The notes under the pieces are model-generated. The model saw nothing but the letters and a program-made list of their open reading frames with translations, was not told the origin of the DNA and did not search any database. A DNA stretch of 6,693 bases from RGIG9079 sp964567845. Its GTDB lineage: Bacteria > Bacteroidota > Bacteroidia > Bacteroidales > Marinifilaceae. This document shows, piece after piece, positions 1 to 5,064 of the stretch. A program made the translations under genes and the position numbers. How positions within the stretch are numbered: the stretch's first letter is position 1; every line of letters begins with the position of its first letter. The stretch covers positions 1-6,693 of the forward strand of contig CAZMOG010000087.1 in the NCBI GenBank assembly GCA_964567845.1, in the 5' to 3' direction.

Positions 1-57
1 TTAAATATCAATCATTTCAAAGAACTATTTCGATTTTTTAGTGGACACTAATGATTG
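1..57. repeat. Nested inverted repeats past the end of the 311-aa gene
   Basis: An 8-bp perfect inverted repeat, CAATCATT (9-16) and AATGATTG (50-57), encloses a second palindrome, TTAGTGGACACTAA (38-51), with 6-bp arms and a GA centre. The palindrome covers the TAG stop of the 311-aa gene (48-50). In the direction of transcription the dyad is followed by A residues, not a U-run, so it does not look like a classical intrinsic terminator. It may be a protein-binding dyad or the edge of a repeated or IS-type sequence cut off by the window. No gene is visible in 1-47. Confidence 0.35.
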
Positions 58-983
58 TTTATGATAAATCCACCCTCTATACCTTTGTATTGTGATATGT
101 ACATTATTTCGTTTCTTAATTCTGGCGATGGTAGGTACTGAGAATATAAAACATCTGCAGGGATGGAAGTTAGTGATAAGGCAACAACATTATTACCGAC
201 TTTCATGTCGTTAATCATATAGAGAGGTGGACACTCCATATATCGGTAATTGATAAAATGATTCTCAAACCTCATGCCATATCGATTGTCGTCGGATCCG
301 TCAATAACAGGTGTGCCATTAATGATTCCGGTACGTACCAATTTACCATCGAAGAGTGTTGGGAAGATGGTTCGTAATGAATCAAGATAATATTTTGATT
401 GCTCATACTCTTCTTGAAAATATCGTTTAGCTATGGAGTCGCATTGAAGAGAGTCACAGTAATTCTTTTCATAAAATGATAGAGTAGATAGATTCTTATA
501 TAAATCAGTGGTTCCGGCTTTGTATATCTCTTCATAGTATATGTCGTCAATCATCTCTCCGTCAATTTCGTAGGCATTCTCTTTGCAATAGTAGCATAGG
601 GGGCGATGACCTTTACACTTACTCTTTAGATATGTCAACTCCTCCTCAAAATATTCAGGATATGCGTAGGTAATCGGTTTTACATCCACACGGCTTAATT
701 CCCAAAACTTCGGAGATAACTTTTTAGTTTTATAATAATTTGTGAATGCCGAGGTGTCTGTTGGAATATATATCTTTCTGGACTTCCAATTCTCTTCGCA
801 CCCCTTTTCACCGGTGTCATTGTATTTTATAATTGTTATTTGTCCGGGTGGAAATTCCCTGTCAACAATATATTTGGTTTTAATGTTGTTTGTAGAGGAG
901 GAATTTTCTGTTTGTGCATACAGACTAAAATTACCTGTCAGCAATCCTATAAACATCAAAATTGTTATTGCCACTTGTTTCAT
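48..983 (-). CDS. Exported hypothetical protein, 311 aa, Cys-rich
   Basis: I do not recognise the family. Residues 1-24 form a clear Sec signal peptide (MKQ, hydrophobic core, then SLYAQ), with likely cleavage after A23 or Q24, so the protein should be periplasmic or surface-exposed. The mature part is rich in Tyr, Asp, Glu and Lys and has no further membrane segment. It carries seven cysteines (about residues 62, 123, 130, 133, 176, 181 and 251). The group C-x6-C-x2-C at 123-133 resembles a metal knuckle or disulfide cluster, though no partner pair is obvious. No type IX secretion C-terminal domain, lipobox or enzyme motif is visible. ATG at 983 is chosen because it starts the signal peptide and lies about 25 nt below a good promoter. 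No Shine-Dalgarno sequence is seen, as is usual in this phylum. The gene stands alone after the distal copy of the kinase-end repeat and could be earlier cargo at the same site. Confidence 0.8.
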   Translation of the reverse strand: MKQVAITILMFIGLLTGNFSLYAQTENSSSTNNIKTKYIVDREFPPGQITIIKYNDTGEKGCEENWKSRKIYIPTDTSAFTNYYKTKKLSPKFWELSRVDVKPITYAYPEYFEEELTYLKSKCKGHRPLCYYCKENAYEIDGEMIDDIYYEEIYKAGTTDLYKNLSTLSFYEKNYCDSLQCDSIAKRYFQEEYEQSKYYLDSLRTIFPTLFDGKLVRTGIINGTPVIDGSDDNRYGMRFENHFINYRYMECPPLYMINDMKVGNNVVALSLTSIPADVLYSQYLPSPELRNEIMYISQYKGIEGGFIINNH

Positions 984-1012
984 ATTCGTTGTGTGTTTGG
1001 GTGTGATTTTCG

Positions 1013-1042
1013 CAAAGTTAAAAAAAACAGGTAGTTAGCAAC
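1013..1042 (-). promoter_or_regulatory. Promoter of the 311-aa exported protein gene
   Basis: On the minus strand, GTTG (1042-1039) is followed after 18 nt by TAACTTTG (1020-1013), an exact match to the Bacteroides -7 consensus TAnnTTTG. Transcription would start near 1008 and give a leader of about 25 nt. The -33 box lies inside the distal kinase-end repeat, while the -7 box lies in unique DNA beyond it. The spacer contains a run of eight T on this strand (1027-1020), which could change length by slippage. Confidence 0.6.
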
Positions 1043-1088
1043 TTTACTTAACAAAAATCTTCTCCAATTCGGGGTATTTATAGGGGAG
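1035..1088 (-). repeat. Distal copy of the kinase-gene 3' end (direct repeat)
   Basis: This segment aligns without gaps to 2685-2738 at an offset of exactly 1650 bp. Differences occur only at 1042, 1079, 1081 and 1082, and the core 1043-1078 (36 bp) is identical. Read in the kinase frame on the minus strand, 1088-1044 encodes LPYKYPELEKIFVK followed by TAA; the real kinase ends LPGQYPELEKIFVK. The copy is a displaced tail of the kinase gene with no kinase upstream of it. The stop codon of the 227-aa gene (1078-1080) falls inside it in another frame. Confidence 0.9.
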
Positions 1089-1761
1089 AATTCTTCATTC
1101 CAAAATTCGATATAAATTCTAGTATGCCATTTGTAATCACCATTTTGTGTAAAGTTCTGGACATTGATTTCCCTTCATTTGTTGATCCCCATTCATCACC
1201 TAAAATAATTTCAAGCGAGGATTCAGAGTGCTTTGTAAATGATTCAACGTCGAACCTTTGATTAAAGACAATATTGATGGATGATTCACTAACCAATACA
1301 ATAGTGAGCAATCCCATGGTACCATCGCCATATCCTTGCGTTCTAAAGAATAATAATTTTGAGCTATTTGATAGTTCCACTTCTAAGAAGTTGTATGAAT
1401 TTTTGTATTTATCGCGCCAGGGGAGCCATGGGTCTTGATTGTTAATAGTCTTTATGGGATGGGGATAATTTTGTTTGTAGAATTCTAATTTTTGTACTGT
1501 CATAGTTGCTTCTGTGTCATAGGAAGAACCTTTAATACCGCAAATGTAATAAATACTACTTGTTCCAATAACGGAGTTGTATATTACTTTGGGATTGAAA
1601 ATTTCTTCTTGTGAATAATATGACTCTTCAATATCCTCGAAATCTTCAATCCACCTACTAAAATTGTAATTGATATCATTAACATTCACGATGGTGTCAG
1701 TTTTTGCAAAACATAGGTTGCAACATGAAGCTATGATAACAGATAATAATACTCTTTTCAT
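1078..1761 (-). CDS. Exported hypothetical protein, 227 aa
   Basis: I do not recognise the family. Residues 1-19 read as a Sec signal peptide (MKRVLLSVIIASCCNLCFA), with probable cleavage after A19, which places the protein outside the cytoplasm. A lipobox-like IASC ends at C13, but that would leave an unusually short signal, so signal peptidase I cleavage is preferred. The mature chain alternates polar and beta-type hydrophobic stretches, for example LLTIVLV (151-157) and INIVF (162-166), suggesting a small beta-rich fold. There is no catalytic motif. ATG at 1761 lies 9 bp beyond the stop of the 246-aa gene, so the two are probably co-transcribed. The last codons and stop (CTCCCCTATAA) are made from the kinase-end repeat, so the original C terminus may have been lost and the protein may be truncated. 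The gene is visibly AT-rich compared with the kinase gene. Confidence 0.75.
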   Translation of the reverse strand: MKRVLLSVIIASCCNLCFAKTDTIVNVNDINYNFSRWIEDFEDIEESYYSQEEIFNPKVIYNSVIGTSSIYYICGIKGSSYDTEATMTVQKLEFYKQNYPHPIKTINNQDPWLPWRDKYKNSYNFLEVELSNSSKLLFFRTQGYGDGTMGLLTIVLVSESSINIVFNQRFDVESFTKHSESSLEIILGDEWGSTNEGKSMSRTLHKMVITNGILEFISNFGMKNSPL

Positions 1762-1770
1762 GCTTAAATA

Positions 1771-2511
1771 TTAGTATGTGATGGTTCCTATTTTAGTTTC
1801 TGTACCTTCCCATATGTCAGAGCCGTTAGTTCCATAATAACTAATTTCATATTCTTGCGGATAGTATAATGTCTCTGATGTTTTTACAAATTTTCCAGAT
1901 TCAACATTTAACTGATATGTAATATCTTTTCGTTGTGCAGTAATTTTCTGAGTGTCCGACATTGTTTTGTATATGTATGGGTGTGTTCCAGTTGGTTTTA
2001 ATTCGTAGATGATTAATCTCCCTCCGTGTTCTAGTATAAATTGTTTTACAGTTAAGGTCTTGTCTGTAACGCCCATTGAGAACCCCATATCATGAACCTC
2101 AATGTTATCAACTATTGTGCCGTCATTGTTGCATGAAAGAAGTTGTATCCTTGCTATTTCACCACCGTATCCTGATATCACCATAATAACGTTTGGGCAT
2201 AAGTTTGTAGGTATCGGTTTAAAGCGCCGACAAGCATATACTTCTACTTTCTTATATGATGTTGCAATAATATTGCCTTGCATGTCTTCGTGTAAGCCTG
2301 CTCCGATTATTGTAGAATCTTTTGAACTTATGCGTGACCATAGGATGTTGTTGTCATTTATGCATTGTTCAATGTTTTTATAATGCATATACGGATATGT
2401 TGTTGTAAGTGGAGTATACTCGATCAATTGTTTGATTGAGTATTCGCCATATTGAGCACTTGTACCTAGGAATGTACACGTAAAAATAAGTGTTGTTAGT
2501 ATTCGTTTCAT
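1771..2511 (-). CDS. Exported hypothetical protein, 246 aa (N-terminally extended frame)
   Basis: I do not recognise the family. Starting at ATG 2511 the protein opens with a standard signal peptide, MKRILTTLIFTCTFLGTSAQ, with probable cleavage after A19 or Q20, and AAAGGAA lies directly before the ATG. The mature part is Tyr/Thr/Ile-rich with beta-type strands and no enzyme motif or extra membrane segment. It has three cysteines beyond the signal peptide (about residues 50, 93 and 104). The frame stays open upstream to ATG 2655 and even TTG 2691. The ATG 2655 form (294 aa) would put a lipoprotein-type signal ahead of this second signal peptide, which is odd for one protein, so the inner start is preferred with moderate confidence. 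The gene lies 9 bp upstream of the 227-aa gene, inside the 1,650-bp unit bounded by the kinase-end repeats. Both proteins start MKR[IV]L and share a GYG[DG] stretch mid-protein, which hints weakly at common origin. Confidence 0.7.
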   Translation of the reverse strand: MKRILTTLIFTCTFLGTSAQYGEYSIKQLIEYTPLTTTYPYMHYKNIEQCINDNNILWSRISSKDSTIIGAGLHEDMQGNIIATSYKKVEVYACRRFKPIPTNLCPNVIMVISGYGGEIARIQLLSCNNDGTIVDNIEVHDMGFSMGVTDKTLTVKQFILEHGGRLIIYELKPTGTHPYIYKTMSDTQKITAQRKDITYQLNVESGKFVKTSETLYYPQEYEISYYGTNGSDIWEGTETKIGTITY

Positions 2512-2655
2512 TTCCTTTAATGTTGAATCCTCTATATGCCTGAGAGCATCTATAAGTTGGGGACGTGGAGTTCTAAATGAGTGTTGGGTGTTACAACATC
2601 CAAGCATTAAAATTATAAATATTATTTCTAATAATGAGCGAGTTATTTTTATCAT
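2512..2655 (-). pseudogene. Lipoprotein-type N-terminal fragment fused in frame to the next gene
   Basis: From ATG 2655 the frame reads MIKITRSLLEIIFIILMLGC, a charged start and hydrophobic core ending in a good lipobox (LMLG|C, Cys20), then 28 polar residues with the look of real coding sequence (such as RTPRPQLIDALRHIEDS). It then runs without a stop into the signal peptide of the 246-aa protein. The simplest reading is the 5' remnant of a lipoprotein gene whose body was lost and whose start is now joined to the next gene. Alternatives are a genuine 294-aa lipoprotein, or translation of both starts. It sits about 28 nt below the predicted transcription start of the promoter at 2717-2689. 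Confidence 0.45.
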
Positions 2656-2684
2656 AGTTATGGTTAAAAAAGTATATTGTATTT

Positions 2685-2738
2685 TTAGCAAATTTACTTA
2701 ACAAAAATCTTCTCCAATTCGGGGTATTGACCGGGGAG
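2685..2738 (-). repeat. Kinase-proximal copy of the direct repeat (real kinase 3' end)
   Basis: This is the original location of the sequence repeated at 1035-1088. It comprises the last 14 codons and stop of the kinase gene (2738-2694) plus 9 bp of flank. Together with the distal copy it bounds a 1,650-bp unit holding two exported proteins and a lipoprotein fragment. No inverted terminal repeats, integrase or transposase accompany it. Confidence 0.9.
2689..2717 (-). promoter_or_regulatory. Promoter inside the kinase stop region, facing the exported-protein unit
   Basis: On the minus strand TTG (2717-2715) is followed after 18 nt by TAAATTTG (2696-2689), an exact TAnnTTTG match that overlaps the kinase stop codon. 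Start would be near 2684, leaving about 28 nt to ATG 2655 or 172 nt to ATG 2511. The same site in the distal repeat reads TAAAGTTG because of the base difference at 1042, so only this copy keeps the intact -7 box. The -33 box lies inside kinase coding sequence. Confidence 0.5.
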
Positions 2739-3674
2739 GTGGGTGGTTAGAAGTTTGCTGATTGCAGCGGTGCCCGGTTTGATAGAGTCGATAAAATGCT
2801 GCTTCTTTTCGTGCAAACCTCGCAAACCAAATGCTCCCATTGCCTGCAACAATCTTACAAGAGCTATGTGGTGGTAGCTCTGTACAAAGTCATGTACCAT
2901 TTCGGGGTGTATGGCTTGCAGTTCGTTTTTGTAGTGGTCAAGTAGCTCTTGGTGTTGAGAGTCGGGAATTTCGGCAATGGCATCGTAGAGTAACGAGGCT
3001 ACATCGTAACCCAACGGCCCTTTGCGTCCACCCTGGTAATCTATAAAAATCACATCCTCGCCCTTAACCATTATATTTCTACTTTGGAAATCACGGAACA
3101 TAAATGTGTTGGCCGGTTGCGATTCGATAATCGAGCATAGTTTCTCCAAGTCGTTCTCTAGTAAGTCCTCGTCCGCGGGAATAGCTGCCAATCTTAAATA
3201 GCAGTACTTGAAATAGTTCAAATCCCACATTATGCAGCGTTTGTCAAACGATGGGCGAGGCAGCGCTTTGCTATAATCCAGCCCCTTTCCGGCAAACTGC
3301 ATTTTCTGCAGTTCGCTAAGAGCCTTTTTGTATAGAGCCATTGTATGTTCCGACAGTTCACTGCCTTGGCGTTCTGCGGTCAGTACATCCAATAGCATAT
3401 AGCTGCCTAAATCCTCCTGGATGTAAACGCTGTTGTCCGGAGCGCAGCAAATTATTTCAGGCACTGCCACCCCCTGCTCTTTAAAGTATTTCGAATATTC
3501 AATAAAGAGTTGGTTTTCGCGCAGATCTGCATTGATGGTTCCAATGTATGTTTCGTTACCATTGTATATGCGCCAATATTCACGAGCCGAGCCCGATGCC
3601 GGCAACTTCTCCATTGCTGTCGGTTCTGTTCCGAAGGACTTACAATATAATGAGGTTAATTTATTGTGTTTCAT
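2694..3674 (-). CDS. Small-molecule kinase, aminoglycoside phosphotransferase/choline kinase fold
   Basis: A cytoplasmic ATP-dependent kinase of the APH family, 326 aa, that phosphorylates a small hydroxylated substrate. Residues 26-37 (ASGSAREYWRIY) match the N-lobe nucleotide loop. QEDLG at 86-90 is the hinge. FRDFQSRNIMV (193-203) is the catalytic loop, with D195 as base and N200 as metal ligand; Arg replaces the usual His before the Asp. IDYQGGRKGP (211-220) is the DFG-equivalent, with D212 binding metal. The helical C-lobe (225-326) completes a full-length single-domain kinase. From family knowledge, close relatives include AmgK-type N-acetylmuramate/N-acetylglucosamine kinases of cell-wall recycling; that substrate is inference, and no nucleotidyltransferase partner is visible. 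ATG 3674 is preferred over the longer frame start at 3710, which would overlap the ATPase gene and add unconserved-looking residues. The gene starts 11 bp after the ATPase stop and shows no promoter of its own. Its 3' end is duplicated at 1035-1088. Confidence 0.85.
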   Translation of the reverse strand: MKHNKLTSLYCKSFGTEPTAMEKLPASGSAREYWRIYNGNETYIGTINADLRENQLFIEYSKYFKEQGVAVPEIICCAPDNSVYIQEDLGSYMLLDVLTAERQGSELSEHTMALYKKALSELQKMQFAGKGLDYSKALPRPSFDKRCIMWDLNYFKYCYLRLAAIPADEDLLENDLEKLCSIIESQPANTFMFRDFQSRNIMVKGEDVIFIDYQGGRKGPLGYDVASLLYDAIAEIPDSQHQELLDHYKNELQAIHPEMVHDFVQSYHHIALVRLLQAMGAFGLRGLHEKKQHFIDSIKPGTAAISKLLTTHLPGQYPELEKIFVK

Positions 3675-3685
3675 GTCGTTGATAA

Positions 3686-4885
3686 TTAGTATGTAAATCC
3701 GATAAGCCACAATGGAATTTTGTTACCTATTGGAGTTTCTATATCGTCGGCTAAGATATATGAATTAGGAATATTGGCTATCTGCTTATATGATTTGTTT
3801 GCTCCTCCTACCTCAAATAGCCATTTCCCGTCTATTTTGAAATCTCCGTTATTTTTACCGTACTCAATTGTATGGTGATTACTTAATTGGTTAATGGTAT
3901 AGCACTCTCGAACTGTTCCAATCTTTACCGGCTGAGTAGCCAATGTATAGATTAGATTGGGGTTTTCCAGATATATTTTATCCGGTTTCTGCATTTTCTT
4001 TATGGAGTTAATATCGCTGTATAAAAGGTTTATCAATTTTGCATCGCTCATGTGATTCAAGTACTCTATAACGGTGTTACGTTGTAGGTTGGTTGTCGTT
4101 GCCAATTTGGCAATGTCCACTTCAAATGGCACCTGCTGTGCCATGATGTTCAGAAGAGCCTTTATTTTTCTGCAATTTGACGGATTGATGTTCCTCTGTT
4201 GTGGTAACTCGACATCGATAATGTAGTTTATAGTTTGTTCAATTAAAAAGTAGTAGTCGGTAGGGTTGCTTAAGTAGAATGGATAGTAACCATACTTCAT
4301 AAATTCTTGAAAGTATTGTAATGGACGACAGCGGTTCGTGATTTCTGCAGCAATGCTTTTGGCATTGTTGATAATATCTTCAAGAGAATATGCAGGAAAT
4401 AATATTCCTTTGTAAAATGCAAGGAATTCCCTGTATGATAATCCCGGCATGTTGTAGCCTCTGCATCTGCGTGACAAATCTGCATCGCCATCAAGTAACT
4501 TTAATAGCGATGATCCGCTTATGATAATTTTAAGATCAGGGTAAACTTCGGAAATCTCCTTTATCTCCTGACTCCAATGCTCATATTTGTGAGCTTCATC
4601 CAGAATAAGTAGCTTTCCTCCTTGTTTGTAAAATTTTTCAGCAACTTCCAGAATAGAATGTTGGCTAAAATATACCCAATCTAACGAGCAATATAGAACC
4701 TCTTCGCTGCCTTCGGGGTAATTCATTTTTATGTACTGACGAATAAGCGTTGATTTGCCAACACCTCTTGCACCTCTGATACATAGCATTGGAGCATCCC
4801 AATTAACGCTTTTCATGAAATCTCTTATAATATCCATACTTGTTGTTCTAAGCATGGCATTTTGTTTTTCAAAAAGGGTCTCCAT
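3686..4885 (-). CDS. AAA-family ATPase with winged helix and DUF4143-like C terminus
   Basis: A 399-aa P-loop ATPase of the AAA_14/DUF4143 type, common and multi-copy in Bacteroidales; its cellular role is unknown. Walker A is GARGVGKST (38-46), Walker B is LLILDEAH (92-99), sensor 1 is IISGSS (121-126), and RR at 139-140 may act as arginine finger. Residues about 235-290 (including LATTTNLQRNTVIEYLNHM) look like a winged helix able to bind DNA. The end (about 345-399) resembles the degenerate PD-(D/E)XK region of DUF4143, with DFKIDGKWLFEVGG; Gly-Gly stands where a nuclease would have the catalytic Lys, so nuclease activity is doubtful. ATG 4885 follows a purine-rich AAGAGAA. A short frame with 11-residue repeats (5010-4825) overlaps the start in another frame. 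Promoter and tandem repeats lie directly upstream, and the kinase gene follows 11 bp downstream, so co-transcription is likely. The gene appears intact. Confidence 0.85.
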   Translation of the reverse strand: METLFEKQNAMLRTTSMDIIRDFMKSVNWDAPMLCIRGARGVGKSTLIRQYIKMNYPEGSEEVLYCSLDWVYFSQHSILEVAEKFYKQGGKLLILDEAHKYEHWSQEIKEISEVYPDLKIIISGSSLLKLLDGDADLSRRCRGYNMPGLSYREFLAFYKGILFPAYSLEDIINNAKSIAAEITNRCRPLQYFQEFMKYGYYPFYLSNPTDYYFLIEQTINYIIDVELPQQRNINPSNCRKIKALLNIMAQQVPFEVDIAKLATTTNLQRNTVIEYLNHMSDAKLINLLYSDINSIKKMQKPDKIYLENPNLIYTLATQPVKIGTVRECYTINQLSNHHTIEYGKNNGDFKIDGKWLFEVGGANKSYKQIANIPNSYILADDIETPIGNKIPLWLIGFTY

Positions 4886-5010
4886 TTCTCTTTTTTGTAT
4901 GGTTTGTGATATAATATATCTAATCTGCTCAATGTAAAAAGCATTTTTTGAGTCAATCTGCTCAATATAGAAAGCATTTTAGGCTTGAATTTGCTCAATG
5001 CAGAAAGCAT
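4825..5010 (-). CDS. Possible leader peptide built from 11-residue repeats
   Basis: A 61-codon frame starts almost at the predicted 5' end of the ATPase transcript. Its first 33 residues are three 11-residue repeats, each with its own ATG: MLSALSKFKPK, MLSILSRLTQK, MLFTLSRLDIL, consensus ML-S/F-x-LS-R/K. The 33-bp period preserves the frame. It ends 61 bp inside the ATPase gene, in a different frame. Translation could control ATPase expression through overlap. Against its being real: no ribosome-binding site is visible, the repeated DNA may be conserved as binding sites or RNA structure, and the last 28 residues look like read-through. I regard it as a candidate only. Confidence 0.25.
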   Translation of the reverse strand: MLSALSKFKPKMLSILSRLTQKMLFTLSRLDILYHKPYKKEKWRPFLKNKMPCLEQQVWIL

Positions 5011-5013
5011 TTC
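4922..5013 (-). repeat. Three direct repeats, 26-bp unit, 33-bp period, in the ATPase leader
   Basis: Units lie at 5013-4988, 4980-4955 and 4947-4922, separated by 7-bp spacers of different sequence. On the minus strand each reads close to AATGCTTTCTGCATTGAGCA followed by RATT, with two to four differences between units. Each unit has a dyad TGCT-N10-AGCA, and the unit nearest the promoter also has a perfect AATGC/GCATT stem with a 5-nt loop. The 33-bp period is about three DNA turns, so bound proteins would sit on one face. They begin at the predicted transcription start and fill most of the leader. Possible roles are operator or iteron-like sites, RNA hairpins, or coding repeats. They are not a CRISPR array: units and spacers are too short. 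Confidence 0.85.
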
Positions 5014-5017
5014 GATG

Positions 5018-5049
5018 CAAAGATATAATCTTATTTTTTGTGTAGCAAC
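5018..5049 (-). promoter_or_regulatory. Promoter of the ATPase-kinase operon
   Basis: GTTG (5049-5046) and TATCTTTG (5025-5018), separated by 20 nt on the minus strand, match the Bacteroides -33/-7 pattern; the -7 box is exact. Start would be around 5011-5014, at the first tandem repeat, giving a leader of about 126 nt. The promoter begins 15 bp after the histidine kinase stop, and no hairpin terminator separates them, so read-through from the two-component genes is possible. Confidence 0.65.
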
Positions 5050-5064
5050 TTTTTTGCAAGCGAA

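Noticed and set aside
742..1038. 98-codon plus-strand frame with hydrophobic stretches
   Set aside because: It mirrors the signal-peptide region of the 311-aa gene on the other strand; the hydrophobicity is a by-product.
1715..1761. 227-aa protein as a lipoprotein through IASC at Cys13
   Set aside because: The signal would be very short, and a good signal peptidase I site (CFA before K20) follows; kept as a minor possibility.
2656..2691. TTG start at 2691 for a 306-aa protein
   Set aside because: The TTG lies inside the predicted -7 box, before the expected transcription start, and adds no signal-peptide-like residues.
1035..2738. The 1,650-bp unit as an insertion sequence
   Set aside because: Neither encoded protein resembles a transposase, and the boundary repeats are direct, not inverted, and derive from a host gene.
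3675..3710. Longer kinase start at 3710
   Set aside because: It overlaps the ATPase 3' end; ATG 3674 gives a normal kinase N terminus and an 11-bp gap.
4922..5013. CRISPR array
   Set aside because: There are three 26-bp units with 7-bp gaps and no cas genes; spacers are far too short.
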